From JBKHDT01 sp049974825 (GTDB lineage: Bacteria; Pseudomonadota; Gammaproteobacteria; Halothiobacillales; Halothiobacillaceae), in assembly GCA_049974825.1 (NCBI GenBank), contig JBNGDJ010000113.1:1-7401 (forward strand): 7,401 nt of DNA, in the 5' to 3' direction. This document shows, piece by piece, positions 1 through 6,024 of the stretch (positions are counted from its first letter, which is position 1; each line of letters starts with the position of its first letter). Position numbers and translations under genes: made by a program. The notes below the pieces were generated by a model. It was not told where the DNA came from. It made no database searches and saw only the letters and a program-made list of their open reading frames with translations.

Positions 1-305
1 TCCTTGAACTGCTCGATAAAGGCCAGCGGATCTTCCACCTGATGCGATTCGGTGATCGTACCGTCGGTTTCGATCTCAACCTGCTGTCCGAAAACGCGCA
101 GCAGGGTCCGGCAGGGCAGGCCGATGATCGAGTAGCGCCCCCACTTTTCTCCGCCCTGAACTGACTCGAACAGGAAGGAGTGTGGGCCGGCGGCCAGCTT
201 GAGGTAGGCGGAAAGCGGAGTATCCAGGTCGGCCGGCACGTCCCGGGTCAGGGGAACCCGGTTGTAACCGGCGTCGGCGAGTTCACGGAGGCGTTCGGGA
301 GTCAT
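1..305 (-). CDS. trpE: Anthranilate synthase component I, N-terminal part (cut by window edge)
   Basis: TrpE uses chorismate and ammonia, supplied by its glutamine amidotransferase partner TrpG, to make anthranilate, the first committed step of tryptophan synthesis in the cytoplasm. Only the first 101 codons are visible; the family is usually about 500 residues, so most of the gene lies beyond base 1. The visible N-terminal domain carries recognisable TrpE sequence: GYNRVPLTR (residues 13-21), DLDTPLSAYLKL (27-38) and FLFESVQGGEKWGRYSIIG (44-62). The FES segment (46-48) corresponds to the region around the allosteric tryptophan site in characterised enzymes. The ATG at 305-303 is preceded by AAGGA at 317-313 with a 7-nt spacer, a good ribosome binding site. 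A 301-bp gap separates it from gph upstream and may hold its promoter or leader. The call is secure from sequence pattern; only the catalytic domain cannot be checked. Confidence 0.95.
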   Translation of the reverse strand, partial: MTPERLRELADAGYNRVPLTRDVPADLDTPLSAYLKLAAGPHSFLFESVQGGEKWGRYSIIGLPCRTLLRVFGQQVEIETDGTITESHQVEDPLAFIEQFK

Positions 306-374
306 GGCAGAATCCTTCCGGTGCTTCAGTTCGGGCCAGCGGCTGGACGGGAAATATCACTGAGGGTCGCGCCG

Positions 375-395
375 AAAAAATTTCCGGGATGCCGG
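375..395 (-). terminator. Short GC hairpin followed by A3T6 tract upstream of trpE; weak terminator or attenuator candidate
   Basis: Read on the minus strand, CCGG (395-392), a 4-nt loop CATC and CCGG (387-384) are followed by AAA and then six T residues (380-375). The T run lies about 70 bp before the trpE start. The stem is only 4 bp and three A residues separate it from the T run, so as an intrinsic terminator it is weak. It is listed because it is the only T run after a GC stem in the gph-trpE gap. It could equally be a chance AT patch. Confidence 0.2.
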
Positions 396-416
396 GCAAT
401 CGTGACGGCGACGGAA

Positions 417-437
417 ACCGCGCAATTCAATCGCGGT
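417..437. repeat. Inverted repeat ACCGCG/CGCGGT in the gph-trpE gap
   Basis: A perfect 6-bp inverted repeat (417-422 and 432-437) encloses a 9-nt AT-rich loop. It lies between the dispersed palindrome and the T run upstream of trpE. It could form a hairpin in the trpE leader RNA or be an operator-like site. At 6 bp it is not far above chance in GC-rich DNA. Confidence 0.25.
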
Positions 438-480
438 CGCCTCAACGCACCATGGCGCAAGTCATTGAACACCGGGACCT

Positions 481-527
481 GGGCGTCTCTGCATAAAGAC
501 CCAGAATGGCTCTATGCAGAGTTTCCC
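481..527. repeat. Imperfect palindromic repeat, copy A (gph-trpE gap)
   Basis: Outer GGG (481-483) pairs with CCC (525-527). After a 3-nt internal mismatch there is a perfect 9-bp stem, CTCTGCATA (487-495) with TATGCAGAG (513-521). The interior 498-502/508-512 can pair at four of five positions around a 5-nt loop, giving a long imperfect hairpin. Its left half-site matches the element upstream of surA (7351-7380) at 11 of 13 bases and its right half-site at 12 of 13. The resemblance over two distant intergenic sites suggests a member of a dispersed repeat family rather than a gene-specific structure. No T run follows on either strand, so it is not a classical terminator. Confidence 0.65.
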
Positions 528-537
528 AAAGGGTTGC

Positions 538-597
538 TCAGGAAATTGTACGCGCATGTACGAAACGGGGTCTCCACCAGCGCGCCCTGTCATGCAC
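538..597 (-). CDS. Possible trp leader peptide with tandem Trp codons
   Basis: A short ORF begins with GTG at 597-595 and reads MHDRARWWRPRFVHARTIS, 19 codons, ending in TGA at 540-538. It contains two adjacent TGG codons at 579-574. An SD-like AAGG overlaps the gph stop 7 nt upstream. Tandem Trp codons near the start of a short ORF upstream of a trp gene are the hallmark of attenuation leader peptides, and attenuation of trpE is known in Pseudomonas, where gph also precedes trpE. Against this, the start is GTG rather than ATG, the ORF starts only 10 bp after gph, the nearest T run is about 195 nt downstream, and no promoter was found in front of it. The ORF is observed; its function is a guess. 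Confidence 0.3.
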   Translation of the reverse strand: MHDRARWWRPRFVHARTIS

Positions 598-605
598 AAG
601 GGCGC
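582..605 (-). other. GC hairpin directly after the gph stop codon
   Basis: A perfect 7-bp stem, GCGCCCT (605-599) with AGGGCGC (588-582) on the minus strand, encloses a 10-nt loop. It starts one base after the gph stop codon. No T run follows, so intrinsic termination is not supported. It may protect the 3' end of the rpe-gph transcript or act as a pause site. It also overlaps the start of the tandem-Trp ORF and places that GTG in the loop. Confidence 0.4.
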
Positions 606-606
606 C

Positions 607-1275
607 TTACTGCCGTTCGACCAGTTTCGGCAGCTCGATCAGGCTGTCGATCACGGCATCCGGCCCGTAATCGCGGATGTCTTCACCGTGATTGTAGCCG
701 TAGCTCATGCAGATCACCGAAAACCCGGCTGCCCGGGCGGCCTTCACGTCAGAGCGGGAATCACCGACCATCAGGCACCGTTTCGGATCGGCCCGGAACC
801 ACCCGGCTGCGTAGAACAGTGGGCCGGGATCGGGTTTCTTGACCGGCAGCGTGTCACCACTGACGACCACCTCGAAGCGATCCAGCAGATCCTTGTCTGC
901 AAGCAGCGGCATCGTGAATGCCTCCGCCTTGTTGGTGACACAGCCGATTCGGTAACCCGCGTCCTGAGCGAAATCCAGGCCTTCGCGCACGCCTGGGTAA
1001 ACCACGGACCGGCCAGAGGTGTTCTCCGCGTAGTGCCGGCGGAAAATCGGCAGGGCTTCGTCCAGCAGTTCAGCTTCCGGGCAGCCGTCCAGGTCGTCGG
1101 CCAGCGCACGCTCGACCAACCGCTCCACGCCGTTGCCCACCCAGGTCCGCACCGCGGCCTCGCTGCGCGCCGGCAAGCCCAGGTCGGCCATTGTGGCGTT
1201 CACGCAGTAGTGCAGGTCCGGCACGCTGTCGATCAGCGTCCCGTCCAGGTCGAACAGGATCATCTCCGGCGTCAT
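607..1275 (-). CDS. gph: Phosphoglycolate phosphatase (HAD superfamily)
   Basis: Gph dephosphorylates 2-phosphoglycolate, which arises from DNA repair of oxidised 3' ends and from side reactions, to glycolate in the cytoplasm. The protein is 222 residues, the usual family length. All four HAD motifs are present: FDLDGT (8-13, nucleophile D9 and acid/base D11), T114 in CVTNK, the KKPDP lysine (146-150) and GDSRSD (171-176) with metal-binding aspartates. The helical cap lies between about residues 20 and 85. Three in-frame ATGs are possible, at 1284, 1275 and 1263. I chose 1275 because GGAG at 1289-1286 lies 10 nt upstream; it is only 1 nt from the 1284 ATG, and the 1263 ATG would leave almost nothing before the FDLDGT strand. 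Phosphatases of this group are hard to assign from sequence alone, but the rpe-gph-trpE order strongly favours Gph. Confidence 0.93.
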   Translation of the reverse strand: MTPEMILFDLDGTLIDSVPDLHYCVNATMADLGLPARSEAAVRTWVGNGVERLVERALADDLDGCPEAELLDEALPIFRRHYAENTSGRSVVYPGVREGLDFAQDAGYRIGCVTNKAEAFTMPLLADKDLLDRFEVVVSGDTLPVKKPDPGPLFYAAGWFRADPKRCLMVGDSRSDVKAARAAGFSVICMSYGYNHGEDIRDYGPDAVIDSLIELPKLVERQ

Positions 1276-1298
1276 CGCGGGCATGCTCCACGACCGAG

Positions 1299-1320
1299 GG
1301 CGCGCGGTGCGAAGCGCGCC
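1299..1320 (-). other. GC hairpin between rpe and gph
   Basis: A perfect 7-bp inverted repeat, GGCGCGC (1299-1305) and GCGCGCC (1314-1320), with an 8-nt loop, sits in the 76-bp gap after the rpe stop and ends about 24 bp before the chosen gph start. No T run follows on the minus strand, so it does not look like an intrinsic terminator. It may stabilise or partly separate the rpe and gph messages, or be chance in GC-rich DNA. Confidence 0.35.
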
Positions 1321-1351
1321 TTGCCGGGTTTCCGACAGCCAGTCGGCTGCA

Positions 1352-2044
1352 TCAGCCGCCGACCTTGGCCAGCTCTTCGCGCATGGCCTTGACGATGCTG
1401 TCGTAACGGTTCGGGTCGCTGTCGCTGCCCTTGCCAAAGATGCCGGAGCCTGAGACGAAGGTGTCCACGCCCGCCTCGGCGACCTCGCGGATGTTGTCCA
1501 CCTTGACGCCCCCGTCGATCTCAAGGCGCACGTCCAGGCCCTTGTCGTCGATCATCTTGCGCACGGCACGGGCCTTCTCAAGTACGTAAGGGATGAACGA
1601 CTGTCCGCCAAAGCCCGGATTCACGGACATGAGCAGCACCATGTCGATGGATTCGAGCGTGTACTCCAGCACGTCCAGCGGGGTTGCCGGGTTGAACACC
1701 AGGCCCGGCTTGCAGCCGGCGTTGCGGATCAGCTGGATGCTCCGGTCGATGTGCTCGGACGCCTCCGGGTGGAAGGTGATGTAGTCCGCCCCTGCATCCG
1801 CGAAGTCCGGGATAATCCGGTCGACCGGCTTGACCATCAGGTGCACGTCGATGGTTGCCTTCACCCCGTGCTTGCGCAGGGCGTCGCAGACCAGCGGGCC
1901 AATGGTCAGGTTGGGGACGTAGTGATTGTCCATGACGTCGAAGTGAACCCAGTCCGCGCCGGAAGCGAGCACATTGTCGACCTCTTCGCCAAGCGTTGCG
2001 AAGTTGGCGGACAGGATGGACGGGGCGATCTTGAAATCAGCCAT
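1352..2044 (-). CDS. rpe: Ribulose-phosphate 3-epimerase
   Basis: Rpe interconverts D-ribulose 5-phosphate and D-xylulose 5-phosphate in the non-oxidative pentose phosphate pathway (cytoplasm; also Calvin cycle in autotrophs). The 230-residue protein is a full TIM barrel with the family landmarks: APSILSANF (7-15), HFDVMD (34-39), DVHLMV (66-71), MSVNPGFGGQSFI (139-151), EIDGGV (175-180) and the phosphate-binding SGSGIFG (198-204). The metal and catalytic set is H34, D36, H68 and D177, all present. The ATG at 2044 was chosen because AGGAG lies 6 nt upstream (2055-2051) and the protein then begins with the family N-terminus; the longer frame back to 2134 reads through non-conserved sequence. 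A 227-bp gap upstream suggests a possible own promoter; gph follows after 76 bp. No autotrophy genes are nearby, so the pentose phosphate role is the default. Confidence 0.97.
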   Translation of the reverse strand: MADFKIAPSILSANFATLGEEVDNVLASGADWVHFDVMDNHYVPNLTIGPLVCDALRKHGVKATIDVHLMVKPVDRIIPDFADAGADYITFHPEASEHIDRSIQLIRNAGCKPGLVFNPATPLDVLEYTLESIDMVLLMSVNPGFGGQSFIPYVLEKARAVRKMIDDKGLDVRLEIDGGVKVDNIREVAEAGVDTFVSGSGIFGKGSDSDPNRYDSIVKAMREELAKVGG

Positions 2045-2271
2045 TGGAGACTCCTGCAAGGATGATGACGTATTCGGGGAGGACCCGGGCTCGGTGTATA
2101 GCGGCCAGTCCTCCACAGCGCGTCGGCTTGCCACGTTGGCTTGCCGGCAGCGCCCGCCGGTGCCGGACAGACACCGGAATTGAAAACCGGCAGGCGAATT
2201 TACCTTATTTTGCGCAACTTTACACCTGCCTGTGGCCGGGTTGACCGGACCTGTGCCATCCCGGCGGCAAG
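2045..2271. other. Intergenic region between apaH and rpe (no gene seen)
   Basis: This 227-bp stretch has no ORF that resembles a protein. It contains two overlapping inverted repeats: CCGGCA/TGCCGG (2144-2149, 2161-2166) and CCGGTG/CACCGG (2157-2162, 2172-2177). These are alternative pairings of the same bases and neither has a T run after it. An AT-richer patch spans about 2178-2223 and contains the palindrome TTGCGCAA. A TATACA hexamer (2100-2095, minus) lies about 50 bp before rpe, but no acceptable -35 box accompanies it. A promoter for rpe-gph is likely here on spacing grounds, but I cannot place it. Confidence 0.4.
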
Positions 2272-3108
2272 TCAGGCCGGCTTCAGAAACTGGCGGCAGG
2301 GGAGCTGAATCACGCGCGGGGCGGGTCCGTCGAGTTGCAAGGCCGTCAGGCAGCCGCCCCAGAGACAGCCCTGATCGATACCCCAGCAGTGGTTCCGCGC
2401 ACGGGCCGATCCAAGCGTCGACCAGTGCCCGAAGACAATCCGCTCGCCTTCGCTGCGCCGCCGGGGAAAATTGAACCAGGGAATCAGTCCGGCCGCTGCC
2501 GCCCGCTCGGGGGCGACCTTCGCCTCCAGGTCCATGGCTCCGTCACTTCGACAGTAGCGCATCCGCGTCAGTCCGTTGATCGTGTAACGCAGGCGTTCAA
2601 TTCCGCCCAGCTCGGGCGACCAGCGCTTCGGTCGGTCCCCGTACATCTGCGCCAGAAAGGTGGCGACTCCTTCGCCTGCGAGCACCGATTCTGCGGCACG
2701 GGCGCATAGCGCGGCCGTCTCCAGGTCCCAGTCGGGCGGGATGCCTGCATGAACAAGGTTCCAGCCCAGCATTTGGTCGCGGTGAAGCAGCGGTCGGGTT
2801 CTCAGCCAGTCGAGCAGCGGGTCGCGGTCGGGCGCTTCTAGGATGGGCGTGAGCGTGTCTTTCTTCTTGGGCTTGCGGTCGGTGAACGCGCAGGCCAGCA
2901 GATGCAGGTCGTGGTTGCCGAGCACCGTCACGGCGGCATCGCCCAGGGAGCGTACGAAGCGCAAGGCTTCCAGGGATTGCGGACCGCGGTTGACCAGGTC
3001 ACCGACGAACCAGAGTCGGTCGGTCGCCGGATCGAAGTCGATGCGTTCAAGCAGACGTTGCAGCGGTTCCAGGCAACCTTGCAAGTCGCCGATGGCATAG
3101 ACGGCCAT
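2272..3108 (-). CDS. apaH: Symmetrical bis(5'-nucleosyl)-tetraphosphatase (Ap4A hydrolase)
   Basis: ApaH cleaves diadenosine tetraphosphate symmetrically into two ADP, controlling alarmone levels, and in E. coli it also removes Np4-type caps from RNA. The protein is 278 residues, close to the E. coli length. It is a calcineurin-like metallophosphoesterase with all motifs: GDLQG (7-11), GDLVNRG (36-42), GNHD (64-67), VHAG (119-122) and FGHWS (226-230), and ends with the ApaH-type DQGCLWGG block (245-252). The ATG at 3108 follows GAGGA (3121-3117) by 8 nt and gives the standard MAVYAIGDLQG start; the frame continuing upstream to 3234 lies inside apaG and is not conserved. It is the last gene of the surA operon, 25 bp after apaG. 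No intrinsic terminator was found after it. Confidence 0.97.
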   Translation of the reverse strand: MAVYAIGDLQGCLEPLQRLLERIDFDPATDRLWFVGDLVNRGPQSLEALRFVRSLGDAAVTVLGNHDLHLLACAFTDRKPKKKDTLTPILEAPDRDPLLDWLRTRPLLHRDQMLGWNLVHAGIPPDWDLETAALCARAAESVLAGEGVATFLAQMYGDRPKRWSPELGGIERLRYTINGLTRMRYCRSDGAMDLEAKVAPERAAAAGLIPWFNFPRRRSEGERIVFGHWSTLGSARARNHCWGIDQGCLWGGCLTALQLDGPAPRVIQLPCRQFLKPA

Positions 3109-3133
3109 GGGGTTCTTCCTCGGACGTGTCCGG

Positions 3134-3511
3134 TCAGTGCAGCGTGCGCAGGTCGCGGGGGACAACCAGGTCGAAGTGTGGGATGGCGACAGTGAACCGT
3201 CGTCCACCCTCGTCCACGAAGCCGTATTCGCCATGCATGGCGCCGGCGGGTGTGCGGATCACCGCCCCGCTGGCATATTCGAATGCGCGACCGGGTGCGA
3301 GTCGCGGCTTTTCACCGACTACCCCTTCGCCCCGGACCTCCTCGACGTGACCATCCCCGTGGTCAACCAGCCAGTGCCGATCCATTAGCTGCACTGTGGC
3401 CTCGCCACGATTCTCGATGCGTATCCGGTAGGCGAAGACATGCCGGCCGGCGTCCGGCTCGGACTGTTCCGCAAGATAAAACGGCTCGGCGGTGACCCGG
3501 ATATCGCTCAT
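3134..3511 (-). CDS. apaG: ApaG protein (Co2+/Mg2+ efflux-associated; DUF525)
   Basis: ApaG is a small fibronectin-like beta-sandwich protein of uncertain biochemical role, named for its position next to apaH and linked in some bacteria to divalent cation resistance. The 125-residue length is typical. Conserved features include YRIRIENRG (28-36), LMDRHWLV (42-49), the glycine-rich GEGVVGEKP (61-69) and the Y..SG..I.TP..MHG.Y segment (79-96). Its ATG overlaps the pgl stop codon as ATGA (3511-3508), and GGAGG lies 4 nt upstream (3520-3516). It is therefore probably translated in a coupled way with pgl. apaH follows after 25 bp. Identity is secure; function remains unclear across the family. Confidence 0.96.
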   Translation of the reverse strand: MSDIRVTAEPFYLAEQSEPDAGRHVFAYRIRIENRGEATVQLMDRHWLVDHGDGHVEEVRGEGVVGEKPRLAPGRAFEYASGAVIRTPAGAMHGEYGFVDEGGRRFTVAIPHFDLVVPRDLRTLH

Positions 3512-4224
3512 GGACCCTCCGCCGACATGGCTGCCTCGTCCACGAACCAGTCCGCGTCGCGCTGGTTCATCAGCTGTCCGGCCGGAAGTGCCGAATCACC
3601 GGCCAGCACCGCCCGCAGCGCGGGCGCCTTGTCCTGCCCGGTCACCAGAAACATGACCGAACGGGCCGCGAGAAACATTGGAAACGTCATGGTCAGTCGG
3701 CTGCCGTGGAGTTTTTCCACCGGGTTGACGACCACCAGCCGGTCGGTTTCATCCAGGGCCGGCGTGCCCGGGAACAGCGAGGCAAAGTGTCCGTCAGATC
3801 CCATGCCAAGCAGGGCGATGTCCAGTTGCGGTACGCGCTGGGAGGCCCAGCGACGCAGCAGTGATTCGTAGCGATCCGCTTCCTGCTGCGGGTCATGGCG
3901 CTCGCCGGAAATCATGGGGAAAAGCTGATGGTTGTGTACGCCCAGCCCCGAGAACAGGCTTTCCTGCGCCATTCGGAAATTGCTTTCCGGGTGATCGAGC
4001 GGAACGATTCGCTCGTCCCCGAAATAGAACTCCACCCGGGACCAGTCCAGCGCATCCCGGTGTGCCTGGACCAGATGATGGTAGAGCATGCGGGGTGTGC
4101 GCCCGCCGGCCAGTGCGATTCGGGCGATGTCCCGGCTGTCGATGGCCTGTGCGAGGCCTTCAAGCAGGTGTGCGGCGCAGGATTGCGCGGTGTCGTCTGG
4201 GCTGGGCGAAACGTGCAGGTCCAT
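3508..4224 (-). CDS. pgl: 6-phosphogluconolactonase
   Basis: Pgl (DevB/SOL type) hydrolyses 6-phosphogluconolactone to 6-phosphogluconate, the second step of the oxidative pentose phosphate and Entner-Doudoroff routes. The protein is 238 residues, as expected. It shows AGGRTP (39-44), FGDERIVP with the following SN (68-75, 81-82), LLGMGSDGHFASLFPG (138-153) containing the family's DGH histidine (H146), and VTGQDK (194-199). The glucosamine-6-phosphate deaminase relatives share this fold but differ in these motifs. The ATG at 4224 has GGAG 8 nt upstream (4236-4233); the longer frame to 4332 lies within rsmA. pgl starts 22 bp after rsmA and overlaps apaG by ATGA. Its place between rsmA and apaG is unusual: pgl is more often found with zwf or edd. 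Composition resembles its neighbours, so recent transfer is not indicated. Confidence 0.95.
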   Translation of the reverse strand: MDLHVSPSPDDTAQSCAAHLLEGLAQAIDSRDIARIALAGGRTPRMLYHHLVQAHRDALDWSRVEFYFGDERIVPLDHPESNFRMAQESLFSGLGVHNHQLFPMISGERHDPQQEADRYESLLRRWASQRVPQLDIALLGMGSDGHFASLFPGTPALDETDRLVVVNPVEKLHGSRLTMTFPMFLAARSVMFLVTGQDKAPALRAVLAGDSALPAGQLMNQRDADWFVDEAAMSAEGP

Positions 4225-4246
4225 GCGCGGGGCTCCGGGCCGTGGT

Positions 4247-5059
4247 TCAGTCGGCCGCCCGGTCAACGACCTGGCGGGCCAGCAGGATAAATTCGTCCAA
4301 CGAGAGTGTCTCGGGACGGCGGGTCGGATCAATCCCGACTGAATCCATTGTGTCGGCAGGCACGATTCCTTTCAAGGTGTTGCGCAGCGTCTTGCGGCGC
4401 TGGCCGAAGGCCGCCCGAACCACGCGGGCCAAGCTTTCATGGGTGGCCTTGTCAACCAGCGGCTCGGGATGCGGAGTGAGCCTGACAATGGCCGAATCCA
4501 CCTTTGGGAGCGGGTTGAAAGCCCCGGGTGGCACGGTAAACAGTGCGTCGATCCGGCAAATGACCTGCGCCATGACCGAGAGCCGTCCGTAGTCGCGGCT
4601 GCCAGGCTGGGCCGCCAGACGATCGACGACTTCTTTCTGCAGCATGAAAGTCATGTCCCGAAGCGACCCAACCTGCGCGAACAGGTGAAACAGCAGGGGA
4701 GAGGAGATGTTGTACGGCAGGTTGCCGACCACGCGCAGCGCCTGTCCGCGCTCTGCGGCGAGTGCGTTGAAGTCGAATGCCAGGGCATCGGCTTCGTGGA
4801 TGCGCAGGCTGCCGAGATTTCCGCAGTGGGCCAGCAGCCGGGGGATCACATCGCGGTCAAGCTCGATGACGTCCAGGTGTCCGAGGCGTTCAAGCAGCGG
4901 GCAGGTCAGGGCGCCCAGGCCGGGGCCGATTTCCGCCACTGCCTGGGCTGCCTGCGGGTCAATGGCGTCCACAATCCGGCGAATGATGCCCGGGTCATGG
5001 AGAAAGTTCTGGCCGAAACGCTTGCGGGGACGGTGTGCGCCGGGTTGCGGGGCCGTCAT
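4247..5059 (-). CDS. rsmA: 16S rRNA (adenine1518-N6/adenine1519-N6) dimethyltransferase
   Basis: RsmA (KsgA) uses S-adenosylmethionine to dimethylate two adjacent adenines in the 3'-terminal hairpin of 16S rRNA, a late check in small-subunit assembly; its loss causes kasugamycin resistance. The 270-residue protein has the expected order of motifs: RFGQNFL (14-20), the SAM-binding EIGPGLGALT (43-52), the acidic ELD (66-68), catalytic NLPYNIS (113-119), QKEV (141-144), FNPLPKVDS (181-189) and FGQRRKTLRN (218-227). The ATG at 5059 overlaps the pdxA stop as ATGA, with GGAG 7 nt upstream (5070-5067). pgl follows after 22 bp. The conserved position after surA-pdxA supports the call. Confidence 0.98.
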   Translation of the reverse strand: MTAPQPGAHRPRKRFGQNFLHDPGIIRRIVDAIDPQAAQAVAEIGPGLGALTCPLLERLGHLDVIELDRDVIPRLLAHCGNLGSLRIHEADALAFDFNALAAERGQALRVVGNLPYNISSPLLFHLFAQVGSLRDMTFMLQKEVVDRLAAQPGSRDYGRLSVMAQVICRIDALFTVPPGAFNPLPKVDSAIVRLTPHPEPLVDKATHESLARVVRAAFGQRRKTLRNTLKGIVPADTMDSVGIDPTRRPETLSLDEFILLARQVVDRAAD

Positions 5060-6024
5060 GCCGTGGCTCCACCGGCGAACCGGATAGCCATCTCGATGGC
5101 TTCGTGGAAGCTGCCCGGGTCCGCCCGGCCCGTACCGGCCAGATCCAGCGCCGTGCCATGATCCACCGAGGTTCGGACAATCGGCAGGCCCAGAGTGATG
5201 TTCACTGCCCGCCCGAATCCGACATGCTTGAGCACGGGCAGCCCCTGATCGTGATACATGGCCAGTACGGCGTCCGCGCGCTCAAGGTGGCGCGGAGTGA
5301 ACAGCGTATCGGCTGGCAGAGGCCCATGCACCTCCATTCCTTCCCCGCGAAGGCGCTCAAGCAACGGCCCGATGATCCGCAGTTCCTCGTCGCCCAGATG
5401 CCCGCCTTCGCCGGCATGGGGGTTCAGGCCTGCCACGAGGATTCGCGGTGCCTCGATGCCCAGACGTTCGGTCAGCTCGCGGTGCAACTGGCGCAGAATG
5501 TAGTCCAGCGACTCGGAGGAAATCGCGTCGGCCACCGCGCGCAGTGGCAGGTGGGTCGTCGCCAGGGCCACGCGCAGATCCCCCGCCGCCAGCATCATCA
5601 CCGGTCGTCCGCCGGTCCGCTCGGCCAGAAACTCCGTGTGTCCGGTAAAGGGAATGCCGGCATCGTTGATGACGCCCTTGTGCACGGGGCCGGTCACCAT
5701 GGCATCGAACATGCCCGAAAGACAGCCGTCCGCCGCCTGACGAAGGCAGTCGAGCACGTATTCGGCGTTGGCGGGGTCCACATGACCTGGCCGGGCGGGG
5801 TGATTCAAGGGGACGTCCAGCACCCTCAGGGCGCCCGGCACGGGGTCGGCCGCAGGGTCGTGGGCTTCAAGTGACAGGGGCTTGCCCAAACTCGCGGCGC
5901 GCTCGTTCAGCAGGTCGGCATTGGCGACCAGCACGAGTTCGACGGGAAACGTGTCAGGCCTGAGCGCGGCAGCCAGGTCGATTCCGATGCCTGCCGGCTC
6001 GCCCGGCGTCACCGCGATGCGCAT
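5056..6024 (-). CDS. pdxA: 4-hydroxythreonine-4-phosphate dehydrogenase
   Basis: PdxA oxidises 4-phosphohydroxy-L-threonine with NAD(P)+, and the product, after decarboxylation, is joined with deoxyxylulose 5-phosphate by PdxJ to form pyridoxine 5'-phosphate (DXP-dependent vitamin B6 route). The protein is 322 residues, near the E. coli length of about 330. It starts with the diagnostic VTPGEPAGIG (5-14). The three metal-binding histidines are H158 (TTHLPL), H203 (NPHAGEGG) and H258 (MYHDQGLP), with the same 45- and 55-residue spacings as in the E. coli enzyme; substrate-binding GHTE is at 128-131. The ATG at 6024 shares one base with the surA stop (TGATG). There is no strong SD, so translation probably depends on coupling to surA. 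Confidence 0.97.
   Translation of the reverse strand: MRIAVTPGEPAGIGIDLAAALRPDTFPVELVLVANADLLNERAASLGKPLSLEAHDPAADPVPGALRVLDVPLNHPARPGHVDPANAEYVLDCLRQAADGCLSGMFDAMVTGPVHKGVINDAGIPFTGHTEFLAERTGGRPVMMLAAGDLRVALATTHLPLRAVADAISSESLDYILRQLHRELTERLGIEAPRILVAGLNPHAGEGGHLGDEELRIIGPLLERLRGEGMEVHGPLPADTLFTPRHLERADAVLAMYHDQGLPVLKHVGFGRAVNITLGLPIVRTSVDHGTALDLAGTGRADPGSFHEAIEMAIRFAGGATA

Noticed and set aside
545..550. TACAAT (minus strand) as the -10 box of a trpE promoter
   Set aside because: It matches five of six consensus bases, but no -35-like hexamer lies 15-19 nt upstream and there is no extended -10 TG.
582..605. Intrinsic terminator after gph
   Set aside because: The GC stem is good but no T run follows on the minus strand; kept only as a hairpin.
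180..842. Plus-strand ORF of 220 codons across trpE, the gap and gph
   Set aside because: It covers two real genes on the other strand and the palindromic repeat, and its sequence looks like no protein family.
514..1392. Long plus-strand ORF of 292 codons opposite gph
   Set aside because: It runs antisense to gph, whose HAD motifs are all intact, and its translation has the H/R/Q/P-rich look of a GC-rich shadow frame with no recognisable domain.
1276..1524. N-terminal extension of gph to an ATG at 1524
   Set aside because: The added 83 residues overlap rpe, are Ser/Arg/Ala-rich shadow sequence, and precede the normal family start.
5035..5874. Long plus-strand ORF of 279 codons opposite pdxA
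   Set aside because: Antisense shadow of a strongly conserved pdxA; no domain or convincing ribosome binding site.
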